64,000 nucleotides of DNA, taken from contig CAVXYY010000005.1 of the NCBI GenBank assembly GCA_963766195.1, forward strand, positions 496,001 through 560,000, given 5' to 3'. The notes beneath the pieces are model-generated. The model did no database searches and was not told where the DNA came from. It saw nothing but the letters and a program-made list of their open reading frames with translations. Position 1 is the stretch's first letter. The number at the start of each line of letters is the position of its first letter. The translations under genes were made by a program, and so were the position numbers. This document shows, piece after piece, positions 27,066-34,608 of this stretch. Source of the stretch: JAHEFT01 sp963766195. Its GTDB lineage: Bacteria; Pseudomonadota; Gammaproteobacteria; Xanthomonadales; SZUA-36.

Positions 27066-28010
27066 ATGAGCACCCTTCCTTTCATCCGGGCCGCCGATGT
27101 TGAACACATGCTGAGCTGGAAAGGTGTTTGCGACGCTTTGGCGGCCGGCCACCGCATGGACCGCGCAGACATCGATGACATCCTGTTCCGTCAGGGCGAG
27201 GATACGATGCTCAACCGCGCCGCCTGGATCAAGGGGCTGGGCATCGGCGTCAAGACCGCGACCATTTTTCCGGGTAATGCCAGGCGCACACCGGCCGTTC
27301 CCAGTGTCCATACCGTGTTCGTCCTGTTTGATGACCTAACCGGGGCTCCAGTGACCCTGATCGACGGGACCATGGTGACCAAATGGAAGACCGCCGCGGA
27401 TTCCGTGCTGGGCGCGCGCCTGCTGGCTCGCCCGGACAGCAAAACCCTGTTGATCGTCGGCGCCGGCGCGGTCGCGGCTTCCCTGGTGGAGGCCTATAGC
27501 AGCCTTTTCCCCGACCTCGCACAGGTGTTGATCTGGAATCGCACTTTTAACAGGGCAAGAGAACTGGCGTCCCGTTACGCCAACGGCCGGTTACGGGTGC
27601 AGGGTATTGAAGACCTGGCCTCCGGGGCTGCCGGCGCCGACATCATTTCATCGGCAACGATGTCGACCGAACCGGTGTTGCAGGGGGAATGGGTCACCCC
27701 CGGCACGCATGTCGACCTGATCGGTGCTTACCGCCCGGACATGCGCGAAGCTGATGACGAACTGGTACAAAAAGCCGAACTGTTTGTCGATTCGCGCGAA
27801 ACCGCCATCCATGACATCGGCGAACTGGCCATTCCGATCCGCGACGGAATCATCACGGAGCAGGACGTCCGCGGGGATTTATACGATCTGTGCAACGGCG
27901 CGCCCGGCAGGACTTCCGCGCAAGCCATCACCCTGTTCAAGAATGGCGGCGGGGCGCACATGGACCTGATGACGGCAAAATACATTTTTGCCACTTACGC
28001 ACGGAATTGA
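27066..28010 (+). CDS. Ornithine cyclodeaminase/mu-crystallin family reductase
   Basis: 314 aa. 'GLGIGVKTATIFPGNARRTPAVPSVHTVFVLFD' and 'TLIDGTMVTKWKTAADSVLGARLLA' are the family substrate and dimer elements, and 'LLIVGAGAVAASLVEAYSSLFPDLAQVLIWNRT' the Rossmann NAD(P) site (GAGAVA). Family members are either ornithine cyclodeaminase or delta1-pyrroline-2-carboxylate (or ketimine) reductases; next to a proline-racemase-family dehydratase the latter fits, giving L-proline. Start ATG 27066. Its 3' end overlaps the convergent PabB-PabC gene by 74 bases. No frameshift. Confidence 0.87.
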   Translation: MSTLPFIRAADVEHMLSWKGVCDALAAGHRMDRADIDDILFRQGEDTMLNRAAWIKGLGIGVKTATIFPGNARRTPAVPSVHTVFVLFDDLTGAPVTLIDGTMVTKWKTAADSVLGARLLARPDSKTLLIVGAGAVAASLVEAYSSLFPDLAQVLIWNRTFNRARELASRYANGRLRVQGIEDLASGAAGADIISSATMSTEPVLQGEWVTPGTHVDLIGAYRPDMREADDELVQKAELFVDSRETAIHDIGELAIPIRDGIITEQDVRGDLYDLCNGAPGRTSAQAITLFKNGGGAHMDLMTAKYIFATYARN

Positions 28011-29682
28011 CGAGGAAAACATCGTCCGCGGTCCAAAGGTCTTCGACCAGGACCAGGCCTTCTTCGATTTCACCGCTGTTCAGCAGGTATTCACGGAAGA
28101 CCCCGGCCAGCAAGCCACATTCGACCGGCGGGGTAATCAGCTTTCCGTCCTTTCGAATCACCACGTTGGCTCTGCAACTTTCCGTCACTTCGCCGCGATT
28201 CATTCCACAGGATGACGTCGTCGCAATCCGGAAAGTCTGCTTTGGCCTGATCGTAGACAAAACGGTGAGTCGTTTTGTGAAACAGGAAGACATCCTGGGA
28301 GTCGACCGGATTTTTCGCCAGCGCGACAATCATGCACTCATCCGGCTGCGCATCCAGGGAGGCGCTCTGAATTTCAAACTCACCGTCCCGGGACAGGAGC
28401 AGGCGGATCTTGTGTGGCGCGCGGTTCCCTGCTCGCCAATTCCAGGTCGAGCGCTTGCCTTATGGACTGGACGTCGAGCGGAACCTCGAAATAGGCCGCC
28501 GAATGGCCCAGTCGCTGCAAATGGCCATCCAGCAGAAAAATACCCGATGCCGGTTCCCACAGCATGGTCTCCAATAACCGGAAATGCGGGCGGGGCTGGG
28601 TCAGGACCCGCGCCTTGGTCAGGGTTTCCTCGTATTCGGAGGCCGCGTCGGAATCCCATACGATTCCGCCACCCAGGCCGTATTCGAGTGTGCCGGTTTT
28701 CCGGTCGATCAACGCCGTGCGAATCGCCACGTTGAAACAGGCTTCACCACCCGGCGCCAGGTAGCCGATGCTTCCGGTGTAGATTTTCCGGGGGCGGTCT
28801 TCCAGTCCCCGGATCAGTTCCATCGTCTTGGTTTTCGGCGCCCCCGTGATCGAGGCGCAGGGAAACAGGGCTTTCAGAATGGCGGAAAGCGGGGCATCGT
28901 GTGACCGGAAACGGTCGAGGTCATCTGCCAGGCCGTCGGATACTTCTCGATATCGAAGACGCTTTCCGTCCGGATACTGCCCGGCGAGGCGATACGCCCG
29001 ATATCGTTCCGGATCATGTCGACGATCATGATGTTTTCCGCACGGTCCTTTTCCGAATGGCGCAAGGTCTCCGCCCGGTGCCAGGTCTTCAGCGTTGAGT
29101 CCTTCCGCGCCGCGCGGTGCCTTTCATCGGACGTGAAATGATCCTGCCCTTGTCCAGGCTGAAAAACAGTTCCGGTGATGCGGAACAGATCACAAGGTCA
29201 TCCACTTCTACATATGCCGCGTGGTCCGTTTTCTGATCCTTGACCAGCGCGTGGAAAAAGGCCCATGCATCGCCGGAAAATGCAGCATTCAGCCGGTAGG
29301 TGTAGTTGACCTGGTAGGTCGCGCCCTCCGCGATCCGCTCCTTGATCCGCGCGATGTCTGCAATAAAACCGTCCCTGGAAACAGAAGGGGCAAGGGACCC
29401 GATTTCATAATGCGCATCCGGTGCGACTTCAATTTCAGCCAGGATTTCCGGGGCGGGAAAAAGGCCCAGGCAAAGCAATGGAAACCCCTCGCCCGAATGC
29501 GTGGTCAGGGCGGCATCAAAAGCCGCCGCGGCCTCGTAGGCAATAAATCCGGCGACAAACATCCCCGAGGCTTCCGCCTCCTCGATCATCGGCACCACCT
29601 GTCGAACCCGGTCCGCCCGCAATATCCGTTGCGGCTGACTGAAGCTGAGCCAATGATCTGAATGTTTGAGAACGACTTTCAT
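27937..29682 (-). CDS. pabB: Aminodeoxychorismate synthase component I fused to 4-amino-4-deoxychorismate lyase (five frameshifts)
   Basis: About 580 aa once joined. N-terminal chorismate-binding half: 'FVAGFIAYEAAAAFDAA', 'GATYQVNYTYRLNAAF', 'ICSASPELFFSLDKGRIISRPMKGTARRG', 'SEKDRAENIMIVDMIRNDIGRIA', 'SITGAPKTKTMELI', 'IYTGSIGYLAPGGEACFNVAIRTA' (PabB). C-terminal half from about 395: 'LLETMLWEPASGIFLLDGHLQRLGHSAAYF', 'FVYDQAKADFPDCDDVILWNE', 'VECGLLAGVFREYLL' and 'DDVFLVNSVRKWQK', the PLP class IV fold of PabC. Together they make p-aminobenzoate for folate. Frame breaks near 29100, 29079, 28900 (missing base), 28430 and 28198; each correction restores family sequence. It overlaps the convergent reductase gene at its 3' end. 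Confidence 0.85.
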
Positions 29683-29756
29683 GGTTGCCTAGTGTAGTCC
29701 ACCCGGGGCGCGCTCGATTATAGTGGTTGAAGCCAGGGAGAACGAGGGAGCCCCAA

Positions 29757-30413
29757 ATGAAATTGGTTATCGCCAACAGGAATTATTCAAGCTGGTCAAT
29801 GCGGCCGTGGTTACTGATGAGTGAATTCGGACTGGAATTCGAACTGGTCGAGGAATCACTGGCCGGGAACGACCTGAAGGAACGCCTTCGCCGGCACTCG
29901 CCCTCCTGCAAAGTCCCGGTTTTGATCGACGGGGAATTGACCGTTTGGGATTCACTGGCGATTTGCGAGTACCTGTCCGAACAATACCTGGACGGCAAGG
30001 GTTGGCCGGAGTCAACAGCCTCCAGGGCGCATGCCCGCTCGGTCAGCGCGGAAATGCACTCGGGTTTCACCGGGTTGCGCTCCGGGATGCCGATGAATAT
30101 CCGGGCGAAAAGAACGGTCATGCCTTCGATAGCGGCGACGAGGGATATTCGCCGCATCGATGAGATCTGGTCGGATTGCAGGCAGCAATATGCCGGGCAG
30201 GGTGACTGGTTGTTTGGCAGGTTTTCCATCGCGGATTGCATGTATGCGCCGGTCGTGATGCGCTTCGTGACGTACGGCACCGAAATTTCGGAAGCAGGCC
30301 AGCGTTACATGGAAACGGTTCTCGCCAACGCCAGTGTGAAAAGCTGGATAGAAGCGGCGCTGAAAGAGACGGAAATAATTCCGCAGGATGAAGCCGGCGA
30401 ACCCCGGATCTGA
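29757..30413 (+). CDS. Glutathione S-transferase
   Basis: 218 aa from ATG 29757, with GAGGGAG as ribosome site. N-terminal thioredoxin fold: 'MKLVIANRNYSSWSMRPWLLM' carries the Ser-rich activation site (NYSSWS), 'CKVPVLIDGELTVWDSLAICEYLSE' holds the cis-Pro and the glutathione-gamma-glutamyl site (E/D-S). The helical C-terminal domain ends 'RFSIADCMYAPVVMRFVTY', with the conserved Asp N-cap. A cytosolic detoxification or isomerase-type GST; substrate unknown. Divergent from the PabB-PabC gene. Confidence 0.9.
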   Translation: MKLVIANRNYSSWSMRPWLLMSEFGLEFELVEESLAGNDLKERLRRHSPSCKVPVLIDGELTVWDSLAICEYLSEQYLDGKGWPESTASRAHARSVSAEMHSGFTGLRSGMPMNIRAKRTVMPSIAATRDIRRIDEIWSDCRQQYAGQGDWLFGRFSIADCMYAPVVMRFVTYGTEISEAGQRYMETVLANASVKSWIEAALKETEIIPQDEAGEPRI

Positions 30414-30419
30414 CAACAA

Positions 30420-31373
30420 TTATGCCCGGGGGTCAGCTCCGGGCCAGTTCGCCCACCATTGCCGGAACAGTTCCCATTGGGTCCGCAGGAATTCACGCTG
30501 ACTGTCGCTCAGTGCATCGGAGGCGTTGAAGTGCAACGCGTATTCCGGGTTGCCTTCCAGTTCCATCAGGTACTTGTAATACAGCACCAGGTCCGGGCCT
30601 TCGTCATAGGTGGACAGCACTGCGAGGGCTTCCTGCAGTTCCAGCGCCAGCCTGCGGGCATCGGCGTCACCCGCTGCCGCTTTTTCGCACAGGCTGACAT
30701 AGCGCAGGATTTCCCTCGGCAACGCGTTGCCCACGCCGGTAATGGCCCCGGCCGCGCCGCAATGGACGAAACCGTGAAACACCTGGGTATCAACCCCGAC
30801 CATCAGGGTCAGGTCGGGATCGCCACTGGTGATGAATTCCGCAGCGTAGGTCAGTGCGTCCGCCCCGCCGAACTCTTTGAAGCCGACCAGGTTTGGGTGG
30901 TCGCGTCGAAGGTCAAAGAAAAGATCGGCGCGGGTCTCGAAACCATAGTAAGGGCTGTTGTAGATCACCGCGGGCAGGTCGCCGGCCGCGTTGAGAATCC
31001 CGGCGAAATGGGCCCGCTGCGCCGCCGGTGAAGAGCCACGGGAGAGCACCCGGGGGATGACCATCAGGCCAGCGGCGCCGACTTCGCTGGCGTGTGCGGC
31101 GTGAGCCGCGGCGAGCTTCGGGTTCTGCGCACCGGTGCCCACGACCACGGGGACACCGGCATCCACCAGGCGGCGCACGCCTTCCTGCCGCTGGGCGTCT
31201 GACAACAGCGGCCAGTCACCCATCGAACCACAATACACCACGCCGCGCATGCCGAGATCAACCAGCTCGACGCCCTTGGCCACCAGGGCATCGAAATGGG
31301 GAGTTCCATCGGCCTGGCAAGGGGTCATCAACGCAGGGATGCAACCCCTGAAAATGTTCTGCTCGTCTGTCAT
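30420..31373 (-). CDS. DapA/NAL-family aldolase or lyase
   Basis: 317 aa, TIM barrel of the dihydrodipicolinate synthase/N-acetylneuraminate lyase family. 'FRGCIPALMTPCQADGTPHFDAL' is the start, 'VVYCGSMGDWPLLSDAQRQEGV' the pyruvate-binding loop (here GSMGD rather than GTTGE), 'VIYNSPYYGFETR' the catalytic Tyr and 'NLVGFKEFGGAD' the Schiff-base Lys. Related enzymes include LhpC (pyrroline-4-hydroxy-2-carboxylate deaminase) of hydroxyproline breakdown; the proline-racemase-type gene 3.4 kb away makes that plausible. It converges with the GST gene, 6 bases between, and diverges from the HD-domain gene. Confidence 0.82.
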   Translation of the reverse strand: MTDEQNIFRGCIPALMTPCQADGTPHFDALVAKGVELVDLGMRGVVYCGSMGDWPLLSDAQRQEGVRRLVDAGVPVVVGTGAQNPKLAAAHAAHASEVGAAGLMVIPRVLSRGSSPAAQRAHFAGILNAAGDLPAVIYNSPYYGFETRADLFFDLRRDHPNLVGFKEFGGADALTYAAEFITSGDPDLTLMVGVDTQVFHGFVHCGAAGAITGVGNALPREILRYVSLCEKAAAGDADARRLALELQEALAVLSTYDEGPDLVLYYKYLMELEGNPEYALHFNASDALSDSQREFLRTQWELFRQWWANWPGADPRA

Positions 31374-31493
31374 TGTCTTCGGTCCTTTATCGGGTGGATA
31401 TGCAGCGCCTGGTTTGGCAGAATATACGAGAAGCTGTCGATAAGGCTACTCTTCCTGATATCATCCAAATCGTATCGCGCCCAGGGATTGAAT

Positions 31494-32378
31494 ATGCGGA
31501 CTGAAGTCAAATTTCCAGTGCTGCCCGAATTATCGGCCATTGATTTTTCGGACACCTCTGAAGTCCGCAAACTGGTTGCGGAGCGGTGCCGTCACATGTT
31601 TGATCAGCAGGATGATGGCTATATCGATGATTACATGGATGCGATCGATGGCCTTTTTACCGGGACCAGCCCCGAGTACCAGGCCATGGATACGGATTAC
31701 CATGACATCACCCATACTTTGCAGGCCACCCTTTGCCTGGTCGAATTGCTCCACAACCGCCACTTTACCGATGCTGCACCGAAGGTCAGCGAAAAGGATT
31801 TCCGGCTTGCACTTTTTGCGGTCCTGTTTCACGACATCGGCTATCTGAAGACGACCGGGGACATCGAGGGTAGCGGCGCCAAGTACACTCACCTGCATGA
31901 AAAGCGCTCCTGCGAGTTTGCGCGGAATTTCCTGCAGCAACGTGGGTGGCCGGCCGCTGACATCCGTTTCGTCGAAAACCTGATCAGCTCCACCGGACCG
32001 TCGGCCGACGTGCTGCGGATCCAGTTCCAGTCGGAGATCGAGCGCATTCTCGGGCAGACGGTTTGCACCGCGGACTACATCGGGCAAATGAGCGACCCGC
32101 ACTACCCCGATAAACTCGAAGTGCTGTTTGGTGAGTTCAAAGAGAGTTACCAGTACCAGGGAATCCCGGAGAGCGAGTGGCCTTTTGCAAATTACCAGGC
32201 GCTGTTATGCAGCACGCCGGGCTTCTGGGGCACATTCGTGCAGCATAAACTGGACGTCGAGTGCGCAGGCTTATCGAAGTACCTCCAGCACCCGGTTACC
32301 GGCGAGAACCCCTACATGGAGTCCATCAAGCGGAACCTGGACAGGATCGGGCAGCAGATCAGTAAAATTTCCCGCTGA
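31494..32378 (+). CDS. HD-domain phosphohydrolase
   Basis: 294 aa from ATG 31494 (MRTEVKFPVLPELSAIDFSD). The metal-binding HD pattern is present: 'DTDYHDITHTLQATLCLVELL' (first His), 'LFAVLFHDIGYLKTTGD' (His-Asp), 'THLHEKRSCEFARNFL' (further His) and 'TADYIGQMSDP' (distal Asp). The layout resembles 3',5'-cyclic nucleotide phosphodiesterase-like HD proteins, but the substrate cannot be told. Cytoplasmic, no signal. It converges with the class II amidotransferase gene, 16 bases apart. Confidence 0.82.
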   Translation: MRTEVKFPVLPELSAIDFSDTSEVRKLVAERCRHMFDQQDDGYIDDYMDAIDGLFTGTSPEYQAMDTDYHDITHTLQATLCLVELLHNRHFTDAAPKVSEKDFRLALFAVLFHDIGYLKTTGDIEGSGAKYTHLHEKRSCEFARNFLQQRGWPAADIRFVENLISSTGPSADVLRIQFQSEIERILGQTVCTADYIGQMSDPHYPDKLEVLFGEFKESYQYQGIPESEWPFANYQALLCSTPGFWGTFVQHKLDVECAGLSKYLQHPVTGENPYMESIKRNLDRIGQQISKISR

Positions 32379-32394
32379 CAGTCGCGGGATCGCA

Positions 32395-33264
32395 TCACGG
32401 CCGCATCGGGCGTAAATGGACCTCGAGGTTCGTGTCGACAGCCATGAAGTGGTTTTGAGGCACGGGTGTCCACTCATCCACCCCTTCGTTGAGTTTTTCC
32501 GAGGCGATCAGAACCGCCTTCACGCCCTCATCTTCCTGGGTCATCCGGCTGACACCGTCGACGCACTGGAAACGACTTCCCTGGGCGTAGTAGAGCGTTC
32601 GGGTGCCCCGCTCGGGGTGCGAACTGTACCGCGTGCCGGCAATGCGTTCGCCATCGGTAGCCATGATGTTGAAAGTGGATACTTCGTGGCCGATACCCGC
32701 GTTTTCCTTGAGTTGCTGCACGGTGTCGAAGGTGTCCTGGAAACCTTGCTGCAAGTGGTCAATCGTCATTTCGGGGGCGGTTTTTCTCATTTCATAAAGG
32801 TTTTGCATCAGCAGGGCGAAGACATGCTCCGAGTCCGTCTGCCCTTGTATCCATTCAAAAAGGTCATCATTCAACAGCGACAGTAATTCCCGCCTGATGC
32901 GCTGAAATTGGGGGACTTCCCCGTTGTGCATCATCAGGAAGCGCCGGTGATGAAACGGATGCGTGTTGGCCTCTGATACCCGGCCTCCCGTTGCCGAGCG
33001 CACGTGAGCAAAAAAACAGTTCGTCTGGATCAGGGCCGCGTTGTAAAGCAGATTCCTGTTGTTCCAGGCGGGAATGATCGAACGGAACAAACCCGGACGC
33101 ACATCGATATTGCGGACGTACCAACCGAACCCAAAGCCATCGCCGTTCAGCGGGTTGTCCATTTCACCCGCGCCATAACTCTGATGAACCAGTGAATTCG
33201 CCGGCTTTACCAGCAGTTCATCGACGATGATGGGCCGGCCCAGGTAGGCGATGAATCGGCACAT
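32395..33264 (-). CDS. Class II glutamine amidotransferase (YafJ/EgtC-like)
   Basis: 289 aa. Ntn-hydrolase start: Met1 then Cys2 ('MCRFIAYLGRPIIVDELLV'), the nucleophile after Met removal; 'NGDGFGFGWYV' and 'FFAHVRSATGGRVSEANTHPFHH' are the glutamine-pocket and oxyanion motifs, 'MMHNGEVPQFQRIRRELL' the next conserved block. No synthase domain follows, so it is a stand-alone amidohydrolase; EgtC removes gamma-glutamyl in ergothioneine synthesis, but no egt genes are near. The start lies two bases after the stop of a 29-aa leader peptide, so the two are probably translated together. Confidence 0.88.
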   Translation of the reverse strand: MCRFIAYLGRPIIVDELLVKPANSLVHQSYGAGEMDNPLNGDGFGFGWYVRNIDVRPGLFRSIIPAWNNRNLLYNAALIQTNCFFAHVRSATGGRVSEANTHPFHHRRFLMMHNGEVPQFQRIRRELLSLLNDDLFEWIQGQTDSEHVFALLMQNLYEMRKTAPEMTIDHLQQGFQDTFDTVQQLKENAGIGHEVSTFNIMATDGERIAGTRYSSHPERGTRTLYYAQGSRFQCVDGVSRMTQEDEGVKAVLIASEKLNEGVDEWTPVPQNHFMAVDTNLEVHLRPMRP

Positions 33265-33266
33265 GC

Positions 33267-33356
33267 TTATCGATCTCCGTTCGCCAACAGGGCCTGGGCC
33301 GCCAGGGGCAGACTGAAAATCATCAGCAGAGCGGATAGTACGGCAAATTTTTTCAT
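33267..33356 (-). CDS. 29-aa secreted leader-type peptide upstream of the amidotransferase
   Basis: ATG 33356 opens a short frame of 29 codons: MKKFAVLSALLMIFSLPLAA then QALLANGDR and TAA (33267-33269). It is a textbook signal peptide (Lys-Lys, hydrophobic core, AAQA cleavage) with only about nine residues after the cut. The stop and the next ATG are two bases apart (TAAGCATG), which suggests translational coupling. An extended -10 box ends six bases before the ATG, so the message may be leaderless. It could be a regulatory leader, a small exported peptide or the remains of a longer gene. Moderate confidence as it is short. Confidence 0.5.
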   Translation of the reverse strand: MKKFAVLSALLMIFSLPLAAQALLANGDR

Positions 33357-33361
33357 ACGGT

Positions 33362-33370
33362 ATTTTAGCA
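33362..33370 (-). promoter_or_regulatory. Extended -10 promoter for the leader peptide and amidotransferase
   Basis: Minus-strand TGCTAAAAT (33370 to 33362), an extended -10 box. Start of transcription 6-7 bases on would fall on or next to the ATG at 33356, with no room for a ribosome site. No clear -35. Confidence 0.45.
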
Positions 33371-33458
33371 AAATAGTTATTGGCTTAGTTCCGGAAACTG
33401 GACAGCAGCGTCCGGGTGTTTCAATATCCCTTCACCCACTGAGCAAAGGAGCCTTGCC

Positions 33459-33824
33459 ATGAGCTTGAAGAATCTGGGGGACCTGGTTTTTTTTGCCGAA
33501 AATGAACCGGAATACGAAGAATTTTTGACCGCGAAGGAAAAGTGTATCCGGGGTCAGCCACTGCAGCGTACCTGGCATCATTTCACGAGTGAAGACGGAA
33601 AGTTCTTCACCGGAATCTGGGAAGCCGAGCCCGGCTGCTGGGAAGTTGACTACACTGAAAACGAATTTTGCCGGATTCTCGCCGGCCGCTCCATCCTGCG
33701 TGACGGGGACGGCCGGGAGCGTGTATTGCAGAAAGGCGATAATTTTACCATTCCATGTGGATTCAAGGGGCAGTGGGAGGTGCTGGAAACCACCCGCAAG
33801 ATCTACGTGATCTACCAACCCTGA
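33459..33824 (+). CDS. Cupin-domain protein (DUF861 type)
   Basis: 121 aa, one small beta-barrel. 'TGIWEAEPGCWEVDYTENEFCRILAGRSILRDGDGRERVLQKGDNFTIPCGFKGQWEVLETTRKIYVIYQ' region follows the cupin_3 pattern (G-x-W-E-x-x-P-G-x-W ... E-x-E-F-C-x-I-L-x-G ... GD-x-F-x-I-P-x-G-x-x-G-x-W) found in EutQ-like and (S)-ureidoglycine aminohydrolase-like proteins. RBS AAAGGAG precedes ATG 33459. Single-gene unit; no operon partner. Function not predictable beyond a small metal- or ligand-binding barrel. Confidence 0.82.
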   Translation: MSLKNLGDLVFFAENEPEYEEFLTAKEKCIRGQPLQRTWHHFTSEDGKFFTGIWEAEPGCWEVDYTENEFCRILAGRSILRDGDGRERVLQKGDNFTIPCGFKGQWEVLETTRKIYVIYQP

Positions 33825-33855
33825 GTCTTGTTTATGTCTCCACCAGGGTCTCGTC

Positions 33856-33861
33856 TATAAT
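33856..33861 (+). promoter_or_regulatory. Consensus -10 box of efpL
   Basis: Perfect TATAAT 30 bases before the efpL start. The -35 region is weak (TTTATG at 33831-33836 with a 19-base spacer). Confidence 0.45.
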
Positions 33862-33890
33862 CGCAGCCTATTTCACCCAGGATGTAACAG

Positions 33891-34457
33891 ATGCCCAGAG
33901 CGAGTGAATTGAAAAAAGGGTTCGTCGTCGAAATCGATGGCGGTGTTTACGTGGTGCGCGATATCGACATCCGCAACCCCTCTGCCCGTGGCGCTTCGAC
34001 CCTGTACAAGGTTCGCTTTTACAATGTCCGGGACGGCAGAAAGCTGGAGCAGACACTCAAGGGTGATGATTTCATCAAGGACGGCAACCTGTCCCGGCAT
34101 TCGGTCCAGTTTTCCTACCGGGAGGGCGACATGATCACCTTCATGGATATTGAAAACTACAGCCAGTACACCTTGAGCGCCGAAGCCCTGGAAGAACAGA
34201 CCGACTATATGACAGAGGACCTGGAAGGGATGATCGCGCTGCTGGTCGATGGTGAGATCGTCGCGGTCGAACTGCCGCCCAACGTGACCCTCGAAATCAT
34301 CGAAACGGCGCCTGGCATCAAAGGGTCCAGCGCCACCGCCCGAACCAAGGCGGCGATACTCTCCACCGGGCTGGAAGTCCAGGTCCCGGAATACCTGGAG
34401 AGCGGCGAACGTATAAAAGTCAGTACCGTCACCGGTAAGTTTGTGTCCCGGGCCTGA
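33891..34457 (+). CDS. efpL: Elongation factor P-like protein (YeiP/EfpL)
   Basis: 188 aa, the EF-P length. KOW-like domain I ('ASELKKGFVVEIDGGVYVV'), OB domains II and III ('FMDIENYSQYTLSAEALEEQTDYM', 'VELPPNVTLEIIETAPGIKGSSATARTKAAILSTGLEVQVPEYL' region). The tip loop 'RNPSARGASTLYKVRF' is the longer, Arg-containing version that separates YeiP/EfpL from EF-P, where a modified Lys sits. EfpL rescues ribosomes stalled at prolines and some other motifs. ATG 33891. Monocistronic, after its own -10 box. Confidence 0.93.
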   Translation: MPRASELKKGFVVEIDGGVYVVRDIDIRNPSARGASTLYKVRFYNVRDGRKLEQTLKGDDFIKDGNLSRHSVQFSYREGDMITFMDIENYSQYTLSAEALEEQTDYMTEDLEGMIALLVDGEIVAVELPPNVTLEIIETAPGIKGSSATARTKAAILSTGLEVQVPEYLESGERIKVSTVTGKFVSRA

Positions 34458-34608
34458 CGCGCCGGATTTCGATTTCAAGTAGCCCTTCACCGGTTCATGT
34501 CCCAGATCAACGGGACCGCAGAAAACCTCTCGCGCCTGGAATATGCACGGCGGTCAATACGGTAAAATCACAAGTTGATCCTGGTAATGAATTAAAGGAA
34601 GTTTAGCC

